Positions 9,911 through 18,489 of a DNA stretch of 64,000 nucleotides are shown here, piece after piece; the stretch's first letter is position 1; every line of letters begins with the position of its first letter. The position numbers and the translations under genes were made by a program. This stretch comes from JAGLON01 sp041394985 (lineage in GTDB: Bacteria; Zixibacteria; MSB-5A5; GN15; JAAZOE01). Location: assembly GCA_041394985.1 (NCBI GenBank), contig JAWLBI010000001.1, positions 310,001 through 374,000 on the forward strand, read 5' to 3'. The notes under the pieces are model-generated. The model made no database searches and was not told where the DNA came from. It was given only the letters and a program-made list of their open reading frames with translations.

Positions 9911-10290
9911 CATCTTGCTAAATTATAACCGTAGGGCAGGAGCCCTGTGCTCCTGCCAAAAGAATACGAAGTATTCTTTGTCATTCCCGTGTAAACGGGA
10001 ATCCAGAGACAGTATGATCAAGCGCCGCTCTGGATTCCCGACTCGATCGCAATAAGAATGACGACCTCTCGGGAATGACAATAGGGCAGGTCCCCAAATG
10101 GGACCTGCCAATTCCGTGGTAGGGGCCGGGTCCTCCGGCCCGCAAGAATCAACTCCAAAACTCCATCCTATGGCTATAACCCATGGCTTCGCCTGCCTAT
10201 CAGCTGTATCCCATGGCTTCGCCATGGGATTAATGAGTCATTCCGAGAAGCGATGCCCTCCCTGGCATCGCGCCGAGGAATCTGCTCTTG
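9911..10290. repeat. Cluster of intergenic palindromic repeats (families A, D, B, H, E)
   Basis: The long space before the STAND gene is almost wholly palindromic. It holds GGCAGGAGC/GCTCCTGCC (9935-9957), an AAAGAATAC/GTATTCTTT hairpin (9959-9979), and a larger inverted element GTCATTCCCG...GAATGAC (9980-10062). Further on are GGCAGGTCCC/GGGACCTGCC (10083-10109), GGGCCGG/CCGGCCC (10124-10142), CCCATGGCTTCGCCATGGG (10210-10228) and a copy of the ATTCCGAGAAGCGATGCC element (10238-10290). Each family recurs elsewhere in the window. No gene is supported here. Confidence 0.85.
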
Positions 10291-10401
10291 CCTCCCCCAC
10301 CCACCGCTTGTCCAATTGCTTTTCCTGAGTACATATATTATACTTCTATTGAATATCTATGCGCGCTGCCGGTATAACAGGCAAGGATTTTGGGAAATCG
10401 C

Positions 10402-11544
10402 ATGGCACTCATTCAGCGAAAAGACATATTTGTCGGGCGCGAGAAAGAAATCGAGATTTTCCGCCAGGCGCTCGCGGCAAAATTCGGCACGACAGCCATC
10501 GGCGACGAATCCGCCGAACCGATGGTCTTAGTCTTCCACGGCGTCGCCGGAATTGGCAAGTCTGAAATAAGCAAAAAGCTGATGACTGAGACGTTAACCA
10601 ATGTCTATAGTAAAGCCATTGGCGTGCAAATCGATCTTGAGGAAACACTATTCCACACGCCAGAATCCGGAACCCTTCAAATACGCGAAAGGATTCACTC
10701 ACAGTATGGAGTCAAATTTCCAGTATTTGATATCGCATACGCTGTGTACTTTGCAAAAGCATATCCGGATTTACAACTCAGCACTAAATCATTTGCCCTG
10801 TTGGGTCATTCGGAGATACTATCTGAAATCACCGGAGTTATCGCAAAAACGCCCATTATCGGATGGGCGCCCAAGATTGGTAAATTGCTTGGCACTATCT
10901 CAAAAAGCTCTCAGGAATGGTGGAGGACCCGCGGTAACGAGCTATTACAGCAGATTAGTTCTTTGGAAACGCATCAAATAGTCAAATATTTCCCTGCCTT
11001 CATCGCAGAAGACTTAGCGAGTCATTTCAAAAAAACCGGCCTCCCCGTCGTGATTTTTATCGACACTTATGAAAAAATCTGGGGCGACTCTAAGGATGAA
11101 CCGCTACAGGAAGCCAAAGATAAGTGGATCGTCGATCTTGCCAAGGCCTCTACCCGAACAATGTTTGTAATTACAGGCAGACGTCCTTTGACATGGGAAA
11201 AACGTAATTCATTCTGGAACTCCAATAGATTAATTCAGCATGAAGTAGTGGAGCTTGAACCGAAATTCGCCGACGACTACATGTCACAGAACCATATACC
11301 CGATGCGGAGATTAGAGACAAGATTTACAAAAGTAGTGAAGGCGTTCCATTTTATATCGATCTGTCGATTGACGATTTTGCAATATTATCAATTCAGGAA
11401 AGACTCCGACGATTGATGATTTCGGCGGAACGTTTGAGGATATTCGTACACGGTTTTGCCGGAATGTCAACGCACAGCATCTTAAGGCCCTCAAACTGCT
11501 GTCGGCGCCGAGATTCTGGAATGATGATATCTATAAACTATTGA
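10402..11544 (+). CDS. STAND-type NTPase, N-terminal part of a frameshifted gene
   Basis: This carries the nucleotide-binding half of an NLR-like STAND ATPase. Walker A is GVAGIGKSEISKK at about 50 and a Walker B-like VVIFIDTYEKIWG lies near 215. The preceding RKDIFVGREKEIEIFRQAL is the typical lead-in. The true product almost certainly continues into the next ORF. From about 11373 the downstream frame is open and reads sensible protein (FGGTFEDIRTRF, ALKLLSAPRFW), while this frame becomes Arg/Cys-rich nonsense and stops at 11544. The break is near the TTTT at 11376-11379. ATG 10402 is chosen over TTG 10390. It may be a pseudogene, an assembly error or programmed -1 shifting. Confidence 0.7.
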   Translation: MALIQRKDIFVGREKEIEIFRQALAAKFGTTAIGDESAEPMVLVFHGVAGIGKSEISKKLMTETLTNVYSKAIGVQIDLEETLFHTPESGTLQIRERIHSQYGVKFPVFDIAYAVYFAKAYPDLQLSTKSFALLGHSEILSEITGVIAKTPIIGWAPKIGKLLGTISKSSQEWWRTRGNELLQQISSLETHQIVKYFPAFIAEDLASHFKKTGLPVVIFIDTYEKIWGDSKDEPLQEAKDKWIVDLAKASTRTMFVITGRRPLTWEKRNSFWNSNRLIQHEVVELEPKFADDYMSQNHIPDAEIRDKIYKSSEGVPFYIDLSIDDFAILSIQERLRRLMISAERLRIFVHGFAGMSTHSILRPSNCCRRRDSGMMISINY

Positions 11545-12842
11545 GTGAGAATTTCCCAGCGAAAGTAGCCAATGTTGAAATGGATGACGTTGAGCACTAT
11601 TCATTCATAAAAAAAGGTGTTGATAACTCATACACCATGCACGACCTGATGCGAGAGCATTTGCAGGACTATTGCTGGAAAAACGAAGAAGAATTAAACG
11701 CTAAAGTTCATATTACCCTATTTGAATATTATAACAAACCACTACAGGAATTAAAACCAATAAATGTATCAGACAAATCCAAAAAGGATTTCAATGAGGC
11801 ATTCTATCATGTATTTATTTTTGCTCCTATACAACTATTAGGAAACTGGATTTCTCATTCGCTTGAAGTGTTTTTTGAGGCCGCACAATGGAATTTTGTA
11901 GAACAATATCATATAATCCTTGTAGGTTTATTGGAAAATAAAAAGGTTGAGAAATTACAAACAAGTTTGGCAGGTGCAAAAAATAATCTTGCCTCACTGT
12001 ATCATAAACAGGGCCGATACGATGAAGCCGAACCGCTATATAAAAGTGTTCTCTCAATATTAGAAAAGGCTTCGAATCAAACCCATCATAATTATTCCAC
12101 TTGCCTTAACAATCTTGCCGAATTATATCGCGTACAAGGAGAATATAATAAAGCCGAACGTCTATATAAACAAGCCATTGAAATTTGTGAAAGCACACTC
12201 GGTATCAATCATCCAAGTTATGCAATACGGTTAAACAATCTTGCCCTATTATATCACTCACAAGGACAATATGAAAAAGCTGAGCCATTGTATAAAGGGG
12301 CTATGGATATTTGGAGAAGGACACTTGGTGAAAATCACCATGATTATGCAACATGGCTTAACAACCTTGCCGGATTGTATTATAAACAGGGCCGATACGA
12401 TGATGCCGAACCGTTGTTTAAACAGGCTATTGATATTGGGAAAAAGACACTTGGTGAACATCATCCGGAATATGTAATGTGGCTTAACAATCTTGCCGGA
12501 TTGTATGAATCTAAAGGGCGATACGATGAAGCCTTACCGCTGTATAAAAAGGCTATTGAAATAGACAGAAAGACGATTGGAGTGGGACATCCCAATTATG
12601 CAATACGGCTTAACAATCTTGCTGTATTGTATTATAATCAGGGCAGATATGATGGAATCGAACCGCTGTATGAACAAACATTAAATATTATCAAAAAATC
12701 GCTTGGGGTATTGCATCCGTCTTATATGAGAACACTAGAAAATATGGCGCATTTACATTATAAAATGGGAAATAAGGAAAAGGCAAGGGAATATGCATTA
12801 CGGGCCCAGGCATTGCAACAACAGCGGGATGCACAGAAGTAA
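11541..12842 (+). CDS. Kinesin-light-chain TPR domain, C-terminal part of the frameshifted STAND gene
   Basis: This is the C-terminal half of the STAND protein. A winged-helix-like linker (YTMHDLMREHLQDYCW) is followed by about seven 42-residue kinesin-light-chain TPRs from about residue 140 (units of the type LNNLAGLYYKQGRYDDAEPL). At DNA level the repeats recur every 126 bases with a conserved CTTAACAATCTTGCCG core. Coding in this frame extends upstream to 11373, so TTG 11541 is not a real start. The DNA is AT-richer than neighbouring housekeeping genes. In STAND proteins TPRs act as the sensor. No separate effector domain is recognisable, so a defence role is only a possibility. Confidence 0.75.
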   Translation: MSENFPAKVANVEMDDVEHYSFIKKGVDNSYTMHDLMREHLQDYCWKNEEELNAKVHITLFEYYNKPLQELKPINVSDKSKKDFNEAFYHVFIFAPIQLLGNWISHSLEVFFEAAQWNFVEQYHIILVGLLENKKVEKLQTSLAGAKNNLASLYHKQGRYDEAEPLYKSVLSILEKASNQTHHNYSTCLNNLAELYRVQGEYNKAERLYKQAIEICESTLGINHPSYAIRLNNLALLYHSQGQYEKAEPLYKGAMDIWRRTLGENHHDYATWLNNLAGLYYKQGRYDDAEPLFKQAIDIGKKTLGEHHPEYVMWLNNLAGLYESKGRYDEALPLYKKAIEIDRKTIGVGHPNYAIRLNNLAVLYYNQGRYDGIEPLYEQTLNIIKKSLGVLHPSYMRTLENMAHLHYKMGNKEKAREYALRAQALQQQRDAQK

Positions 12843-12847
12843 TCCCA

Positions 12848-12880
12848 CAAAAAAACCCCGGCGGTTTGCACCGCCGGAGT
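12848..12880 (-). terminator. Intrinsic terminator of dnaN
   Basis: CTCCGGCGGT and ACCGCCGGGG form a stem with a short loop, followed on the minus strand by seven T. It lies 36 bases after the dnaN stop. Confidence 0.85.
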
Positions 12881-12915
12881 CTCCTCTCTCACTCTATAGC
12901 CCTTCTCTTGCTTTT

Positions 12916-14025
12916 CTATTCAGTCAGTCTCAGAGGCATCAGCAGACAGAGAAAATCTTCCTTGTTTATTTCCGACGAATAAATCAATCCCGCAGACACG
13001 GGCGTCGACAACTCGAATACGACCTCGTCACTCTCCAGCTTGTTCAAAATATCATTCACATAGCCGGCATTGTATCCGATCTCGATCGATTCACCCTTGA
13101 ACTCGCACGCCAGGTTTTCCTTCGCCTCACCGCCGACATCCGTGTTGGTCGTCGAGAGCATCAACTGATTATTCTTCACGCTGAACTTCACCTGATGCGT
13201 CAGGCTGTTCGATAAAATCGCCACGCGGCGCACCGACGATGACAAATCATTGCGCGCAATAATCATCTTCTTATCCGCAGTTTCCGGAATAACGGCTTCA
13301 TAATTCGGATACGGACCCTCGATCAACCGCGAGCTGACGATCACATCATCCAGATTGAACACGATACGGTTTTCCTCAAAGATAATTCCGATTTCCTTCT
13401 GATCATCGATGAACTTCGGAATCAGATCGAGCACCTTCGGCGGGATAATCACGTCGTCATTGAGCCCTTTGAGCTTTTTATTCTCAACGGAAACTTTCGC
13501 CAAACGATGGCCGTCGGTGGCCACCATCGTCATTTTATCGCCCTTGGTCTGCCAGAGCACACCGTTCAATGCCGGGCGCGTTTCATCGTTGCTGCATGCG
13601 AACGTCGTTCGCTTGATCATATTGACCAGCGCATCGGCTTCGACGGTAACTTGTTTCTTTAAATTAACAATAGGCAATTCGGGAAATTCATCGGGCGACA
13701 CACCACCGAGCTTATATGATCCGTTCGGGACCTTTATTTCCACACGATTGGCAGTGCCTTCGAATGTTACTTCGGATTCAGGCAAATCTTTTACGATATC
13801 AAAAAGCATGCGGCCGGGAATGACCGCGGATCCCTTCTTGGAAACTTCGGCATCGATTGTCGCGGTAATCGTCACATCAAGATCGGTTGCGGATAGTTTG
13901 AGTTTCTTGTCCAGACACTCGAGTAGAATATTTGATAAGATAGGTAGTGTCGACTTCGCCGGGACAACCGACAAAACGGACTGCAGGTATCCGGTGAGGC
14001 GAGATTTGGGAAGTGAGAATTTCAT
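12916..14025 (-). CDS. dnaN: DNA polymerase III beta clamp
   Basis: A 369-residue sliding clamp that tethers the replicative polymerase. The ATG giving MKFSLPKSRLTGYLQSV is used because AAGGAG lies 8 bases upstream; an upstream in-frame ATG would add nine unusual residues. The three clamp domains are visible: KSTLPILSNILLE near 25-37, LKKQVTVEADALVNMIKRTTFACSNDETRPALNGV near the second domain start, and the C-terminal PVSAGLIYSSEINKEDFLCLLMPLRL, which ends with the usual hydrophobic partner pocket strand. It is downstream of dnaA on the same strand with 275 bases between them, the standard order at bacterial origins. Confidence 0.97.
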   Translation of the reverse strand: MKFSLPKSRLTGYLQSVLSVVPAKSTLPILSNILLECLDKKLKLSATDLDVTITATIDAEVSKKGSAVIPGRMLFDIVKDLPESEVTFEGTANRVEIKVPNGSYKLGGVSPDEFPELPIVNLKKQVTVEADALVNMIKRTTFACSNDETRPALNGVLWQTKGDKMTMVATDGHRLAKVSVENKKLKGLNDDVIIPPKVLDLIPKFIDDQKEIGIIFEENRIVFNLDDVIVSSRLIEGPYPNYEAVIPETADKKMIIARNDLSSSVRRVAILSNSLTHQVKFSVKNNQLMLSTTNTDVGGEAKENLACEFKGESIEIGYNAGYVNDILNKLESDEVVFELSTPVSAGLIYSSEINKEDFLCLLMPLRLTE

Positions 14026-14291
14026 CGAGTTGCTCCTTGATATGTTATTCACACCTCTTTCTTATTATTCTATTTTATATATATAAAGAATAAGAATAAT
14101 AAGCGGTGTTCATATGTGTACAACACACGGTTTAGGTCCGTAAACTCCTGACAGATGAGTTTATACCATCCGGGAAATAATGTAAAACGGTGTTGATTTT
14201 ATTGTCAACTATTGTTTTCAACTCGTCACCTGCCAACATTTCACCGGTAGTTTCCATTTGTAAACAATTTCTCGTCATCACAACTCACAGC

Positions 14292-14300
14292 TTATACACA
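14292..14300 (+). promoter_or_regulatory. DnaA-box-like site between dnaA and dnaN
   Basis: TTATACACA differs by one base from the TTATCCACA consensus and abuts the dnaA stop. It is a single isolated match; the rest of the 275-base dnaA-dnaN spacer shows no gene. Confidence 0.4.
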
Positions 14301-15686
14301 TCACCCGTTGATAGTCCGAATAATGCCGTCTATGCGCTGCCGGAAATTGCTGTCCGAATTCATCATGTTTTCGATGAGATTACAGGCGTGTATCACGGTG
14401 CTGTGATCGCGGCCCCCGAACTCTTCTCCGATGGATTCCAGCGAGCTGGATGTCAGACTGCGCGATAAATACATCGCAACCTGGCGGGCTCTGGCGATAT
14501 TTTTCGTCTTTTTCCGAGCCGCCAGCAATTCGACGTCGATTTCGAAGTTGTCGGATACTTTCTTCTTAATGGCACCGATCGTAATCGAGCGTTTTCTGGT
14601 CCGGAAGGCATCGCACAGGACCTTTTCGGCCGTGTCATGCGTAATTTCAACACCGCGGAGCGAGGCATAGGCCAAAAGGCGAATTAACGAGCCTTCCAAT
14701 TCCCGGATATTGCTCGTGACCGAATTGGCTATAAATGAGATTACATCCTCGGTGATACTGATATTTTCCGCCTCGACCTTGCGCCGGAGAATCGCCATAC
14801 GAGTCTCCAGGTCCGGCGCCTGAATGTCGGTAACAAGGCCCCAGGAGAATCGCGATAAGAGTCGCTCTTCCATACCCTTAATGTCTTTGGGCGCCCGGTC
14901 GGATGACAGAACGATCTGTTTTCCGGCATTGTACAGGGCGTTGAATGTATGGAAGAATTGCTCTTGCGTGGATTCCTTACCGGCAAAGAACTGCGCATCG
15001 TCAATAAGAAGCGCATCGACATTGCGATACTGATTGATGAAATCGGTCGTCTTGTTGCTTGAAATCGAATCGATGAAATCCGATGTAAATTTTTCCGAGG
15101 TGGCGTATATCACCCGTTTTCCCGGCGCGCTATTGATGATGTGATGACCGATCGCCTGTAATAAATGGGTTTTGCCGAGCCCCACGCCGCCATAAATGTA
15201 TAGCGGATTGTATTTCGTCGCACCCGGGGAATCTGCGACGGCCATCGAGGCCGCATACGAAAATTCGTTGAACTTGCCGACGACCAGATTTTCGAAAGTA
15301 TACCTGGGATTCAGCATCGCGGCAGCAGCCCGAGCCTCCTGCGATCGCACAGGAGCGGTCTCGATGGCATGCGAGATAACCGGTGCTTCGGGTTTCGCAT
15401 GAAAATTCAATTCCGTTTGCCCCTCATTGTCCTTGTTGACCGAAAAACTGAACGGTACTTCATGACCACACGACTGAACCAGCGCCTCGTCAATGAGGTC
15501 GCCGTAATGTTCCTCGATCCATTCGGCCACGAACTGATTGGGAACCAATATCTTGATTCCCCCGTTTCCGTCAGAAGCGCCACTGGTGTGTTTCATCCAG
15601 GTAGAGAAAGACTGCTTTTTAATGCGGTGAGAGATGTATTGCAGGCAGTCGTCCCAAACCTTTCCATGGTCGCCAATGGTTGACAT
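14301..15686 (-). CDS. dnaA: Chromosomal replication initiator DnaA
   Basis: A 461-residue initiator ATPase. Domain I is at 1-80 (WDDCLQYISHRI), with a linker rich in Ala/Glu to about 125. The AAA+ domain begins LNPRYTFENLVVGKFN, with Walker A GGVGLGKTH near 166-174 and Walker B ALLIDDAQFFAGKE. Domain IV carries the DNA-binding signature GGRDHSTVIHAC near 430. GAGGGG lies about 10 bases before the ATG. The upstream 600 bases contain DnaA boxes, so the gene sits beside the origin and is probably autoregulated through TTATCCACA sites. Confidence 0.98.
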   Translation of the reverse strand: MSTIGDHGKVWDDCLQYISHRIKKQSFSTWMKHTSGASDGNGGIKILVPNQFVAEWIEEHYGDLIDEALVQSCGHEVPFSFSVNKDNEGQTELNFHAKPEAPVISHAIETAPVRSQEARAAAAMLNPRYTFENLVVGKFNEFSYAASMAVADSPGATKYNPLYIYGGVGLGKTHLLQAIGHHIINSAPGKRVIYATSEKFTSDFIDSISSNKTTDFINQYRNVDALLIDDAQFFAGKESTQEQFFHTFNALYNAGKQIVLSSDRAPKDIKGMEERLLSRFSWGLVTDIQAPDLETRMAILRRKVEAENISITEDVISFIANSVTSNIRELEGSLIRLLAYASLRGVEITHDTAEKVLCDAFRTRKRSITIGAIKKKVSDNFEIDVELLAARKKTKNIARARQVAMYLSRSLTSSSLESIGEEFGGRDHSTVIHACNLIENMMNSDSNFRQRIDGIIRTING

Positions 15687-15704
15687 ATAGTCGTACCCCT
15701 CTAA

Positions 15705-16010
15705 TAACGTTTTTCCACAACTCCTGTTGATAACTCAAAAGCCTTTTTGATTGTTACTCAATAGGTTGGTAAGATACAACGGTCAAGATGCCCAATTATC
15801 CACAATTCGAGCCCCCAAAATATCCACCCCAAAGGCCTTGAACGATAACACAATAGTGTCCCTGTAAAAAGTTATCCACATAATACTAACACGTTATCTT
15901 TCATTGAGTTCCGCTGTTAAGATAGGTGTTTGCCGTGAGGCTGTCAAGGGGCGTCCCGAATTTTAAACCGTCTATTTTATAATACCCCTGTTGATAACGG
16001 GTTGGACGCA
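15705..16010. other. Probable replication origin oriC with DnaA boxes
   Basis: Two exact TTATCCACA boxes lie at 15796-15804 and 15872-15880. TTATCAACA occurs on the minus strand at 15725-15733 and 15989-15997, and TTTTCCACA at 15711-15719. AT-rich stretches lie between them, suitable for unwinding. The cluster is directly upstream of dnaA. No gene is supported from 15687 to 16301; a 68-codon ORF at 15901-16107 on the minus strand runs through these boxes and is not believable. Confidence 0.8.
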
Positions 16011-16249
16011 CAAATTTTTTGTAGTGCGAACTGCCGTCGCCGGGTCGATATATACCCGTTAAAACAGTACTTTTTCTAACCGTCCTGCCTGCAAATAGTA
16101 ACCGCATTCACATAAATATCACCATCCAACCGGGCCTGTCGGTCATCACCAGTATATATGATGCATTTTTGAATGGATGCAGTAATTCGCGCATGATGCC
16201 GTCGATACTGATGGCTCGCATGCGATGATAAAGAACTAACAAAGGGCAA

Positions 16250-16279
16250 TTATCCCGGATGCGATCGCATCCGGGATAA
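16250..16279. repeat. 30-bp perfect palindrome next to oriC
   Basis: The half-site TTATCCCGGATGCGA is followed directly by its exact complement, giving a 30-bp uninterrupted palindrome centred on CGATCG. It lies 22 bases past the rrf2 stop. The T run is on the wrong side for an rrf2 terminator, and on the plus strand it is followed by A. A protein-binding site is as likely as an RNA hairpin. Confidence 0.7.
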
Positions 16280-16301
16280 AAAATACTTCATGAGCGGTCG
16301 G

Positions 16302-16712
16302 CTATTTTTTCTTTGCCTTTTTTCCGCGCAAGTCGGTGAGAGATACCTTGGCAAATTCAGCCTTCATTGCATCCTGGGCCTTCTTGTAGACGCCAATAAG
16401 CTTGCAATCAGGTTCCTTGTGGCAATCGATCGGGCCCTTCAGGCAGTCGTACAGGAAAATGGTTCCCTGGATAGCTTCCAGGATCTCGAGTAATTTGATC
16501 TTTTCCGGGGGACGTGACAGGCGAACACCGCCGCCATAACCACGAACGGAGCGTACCAGGCCGGCACGCGAAAGGTCGGACAGGATCTGAGGCAGAAACT
16601 TACCCGGGATTTCCTGAGCCTGAGCGATTTTCTCGGATGTCGAAAAGAAATCCTTCGACTCAGACAACTGCCATAGTGCTCGTATGGCATACTCGGTACG
16701 ATTGTTAATCAC
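16302..16712 (-). CDS. Rrf2 family transcriptional regulator
   Basis: A 136-residue Rrf2-type regulator. The N-terminal winged helix begins MINNRTEYAIRALWQLS, with the recognition region PGKFLPQILSDLSRAGLVRS and wing GYGGGVRL. Three cysteines at about 90-107 (DCLKGPIDCHKEPDC) match the iron-sulfur cluster ligands of IscR/NsrR/RsrR-type members, so it probably senses Fe-S status, redox or NO. The lysine-rich tail (GKKAKKK) is unusual. It is divergent from pth with a 371-base spacer; no target operon is obvious. Confidence 0.9.
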   Translation of the reverse strand: MINNRTEYAIRALWQLSESKDFFSTSEKIAQAQEIPGKFLPQILSDLSRAGLVRSVRGYGGGVRLSRPPEKIKLLEILEAIQGTIFLYDCLKGPIDCHKEPDCKLIGVYKKAQDAMKAEFAKVSLTDLRGKKAKKK

Positions 16713-17019
16713 GACAACTCCTCTGTTGTATGTGTTGGTTGGCTCCCGCCAACACCTATCAAGAACTCTCTATTGTAGGCCGGTAGAACAGGGGCGGTCC
16801 GTTTGCGCCCCCCGCCCGGCGAATTTTCTAATTACACTATATAGCTCTGACTCCTATCATATACTGTCAAAATATGACAAAAAGTTATATGAGTAAAGGA
16901 TTTTCTTTGTTATCATCATATTTATTAGTTAGACATACGACATTTTAAGAAAAAAAGCAAGCCCTTAAGCCAACAATCTGTGTCAAAACCGTAATATATT
17001 TTTTCACCCCAGAATCGAC

Positions 17020-17047
17020 TTGACAAATCATTGTGAAGTAGTATTTT
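17020..17047 (+). promoter_or_regulatory. Candidate sigma-70 promoter for the pth-rpsF operon
   Basis: TTGACA (17020-17025) and TATTTT (17042-17047) are 16 bases apart, about 36 bases before the pth start. The -35 is a perfect consensus. The remaining divergent spacer from 16713 shows no gene. Confidence 0.65.
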
Positions 17048-17083
17048 GCAAGTCCGCCGGAAACGACTTCCGAGAGGTGGCGC

Positions 17084-17689
17084 GTGGTCAATATTTTGTG
17101 CGGGCTGGGAAACCCCGGCCTCAGGTATCAAAACACCCGGCACAATATCGGTTTTGAAGCCATCGAACGCCTCACGGAACGGTATCCGGTCATCGAATCG
17201 GGACGGGCAAACGGGTTCGCATTCCAAAAAATTGCCACCACTGTCGATGACTGGTTCCTGGTGAAACCGGAAACGTTCATGAACCGATCCGGTTGGGCGG
17301 CGGTCGAGGCATTGACGATGTTTAATGCCGAACCCGCGCAGCTCTTTGTCATCGTCGACGATTTCAATATTCCGCTGGGACGGATTCGCCTCAGACGATC
17401 CGGCTCGGACGGCGGCCACAAGGGTTTGATCTCAATTATCGAATCCCTCGAGACCGACTGCTTCCCGCGCCTGCGCCTGGGTATCGGACCCCTGCCGGAG
17501 TATTGCCGCGAAAATACCGATTTGATTCCCGAGTTCGTGCTCGGGACATTCAGTCAATCGGAGCGCGAAATTGTCGATAAAATGATAACATTGGGAATCG
17601 AGGCGCTCGTCGAACTGATCGACCACGGCCTCGAACCGGCGATTAGACAATTTAATAATCGAAATGTTTTTCCTACTCCGGATCAATGA
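17084..17689 (+). CDS. pth: Peptidyl-tRNA hydrolase
   Basis: A 201-residue Pth that cleaves peptidyl-tRNA released from stalled ribosomes. The start is GTG with GAGAGG upstream. Family residues are GLGNPGLRYQNTRHNIGF (Asn and catalytic His of the motif), KPETFMNRSG, FVIVDDFNIPLGRIRLRRSGSDGGHKGL and FPRLRLGIGPLP. It heads an operon with rpsF 36 bases downstream; the usual rplY upstream neighbour is absent. Confidence 0.96.
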   Translation: MVNILCGLGNPGLRYQNTRHNIGFEAIERLTERYPVIESGRANGFAFQKIATTVDDWFLVKPETFMNRSGWAAVEALTMFNAEPAQLFVIVDDFNIPLGRIRLRRSGSDGGHKGLISIIESLETDCFPRLRLGIGPLPEYCRENTDLIPEFVLGTFSQSEREIVDKMITLGIEALVELIDHGLEPAIRQFNNRNVFPTPDQ

Positions 17690-17725
17690 GTCCGGGGTCA
17701 ACCTTAGTCCGAAGGGAGAACGTAT

Positions 17726-18175
17726 ATGTCCGTATACGATACCACCTTTGTGTTAAATCCCCAATTAGAAGAAGCCGGACTTGATCAGCGCATCAAAGAG
17801 GTCGTCGAGCTTATCGGCGCCAATGGCGGTACGATGGTCAAGGAAAACCGCATCGGCATGCGGAAACTGGCTTACGAGATCAAGAAGCTGACGCAGGGAT
17901 ACTACATCAGCCTGGTCTATGAAGGCAACGGAGCCCTGGTCAATGAGCTGGAGCGCCGCTTCCGCATGGATGAAAACTGTCTGCGTTTTCTGACCTGTCT
18001 GTATCAGGAAGTGACCAACATCATGGAAAGCGCGCTGATGGACCGCCACGACCGCGGCCACGGCGACCATCATCGTCCCCATCGCCGGGATCGCTACGAC
18101 AATCATCGCCGTCGCGACGACGATGATTTTGACAGGAACGATGACGATATGGAAGATGATTCCGACGACGAATAG
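17726..18175 (+). CDS. rpsF: Small ribosomal subunit protein bS6 with acidic/His-rich tail
   Basis: A 149-residue bS6, longer than the usual 95-135. The core (1-98) has YDTTFVLNPQLEEAGLDQRI, GMRKLAYEIKKLTQGYYI and FRMDENCLRFL. From about residue 106 the protein is an unusual tail, first His/Arg/Asp-rich (HDRGHGDHHRPHRRDRYDNH) and then almost purely acidic, ending DDSDDE. Such tails are probably disordered and exposed. In E. coli the bS6 C-terminus is glutamylated by RimK; a RimK-like ATP-grasp lies at 40.5 kb, but any link is speculative. It is in the pth-rpsF-rpsR-DUF2232-rplI operon. Confidence 0.95.
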   Translation: MSVYDTTFVLNPQLEEAGLDQRIKEVVELIGANGGTMVKENRIGMRKLAYEIKKLTQGYYISLVYEGNGALVNELERRFRMDENCLRFLTCLYQEVTNIMESALMDRHDRGHGDHHRPHRRDRYDNHRRRDDDDFDRNDDDMEDDSDDE

Positions 18176-18213
18176 GTCGTTGCGTACAACCTTAAAACGT
18201 AGAGAGAAAAACC

Positions 18214-18471
18214 ATGGCTTTTAATAGAAAGAAAAAATCGAAATTCGCGGACAAGCGCCGCAAACGGCACTGTCGCTTCTGCGAAAACAAAATTGACGTC
18301 ATCGACTACAGAGAAGACCGGGTGCTTCGTCGGTTTGTTACCGAGCGTGGGAAAATTATTCCCCGCCGTATTTCCGGAACCTGCGCCCGCCATCAGCGGA
18401 CGCTCACCATTGCGATCAAACGCGCCCGCCATCTGGCGATTCTGCCGTTCGTCGCGGAAACCTTTAAGTAA
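18214..18471 (+). CDS. rpsR: Small ribosomal subunit protein bS18
   Basis: An 85-residue bS18. Basic N-terminus (FNRKKKSKFADKRRKRH), CRFCENKIDVIDYR, then LRRFVTERGKIIPRRISGT and the conserved CARHQRTLTIAIKRARHLAILPF. The CxxC plus a further Cys is the zinc-capable version. It is 38 bases after rpsF, its 30S binding partner. Confidence 0.96.
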   Translation: MAFNRKKKSKFADKRRKRHCRFCENKIDVIDYREDRVLRRFVTERGKIIPRRISGTCARHQRTLTIAIKRARHLAILPFVAETFK

Positions 18472-18489
18472 AGCGGGATTCCAGGGCAC

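Noticed and set aside
11970..12830. Regular 126-base repeats, considered as a CRISPR or satellite array
   Set aside because: The repeats encode 42-residue kinesin-light-chain TPR units in one open frame; there are no short repeats with unique spacers.
15901..16107. 68-codon minus-strand ORF upstream of dnaA, considered as rpmH
   Set aside because: The sequence is not L34-like and the frame crosses DnaA boxes.
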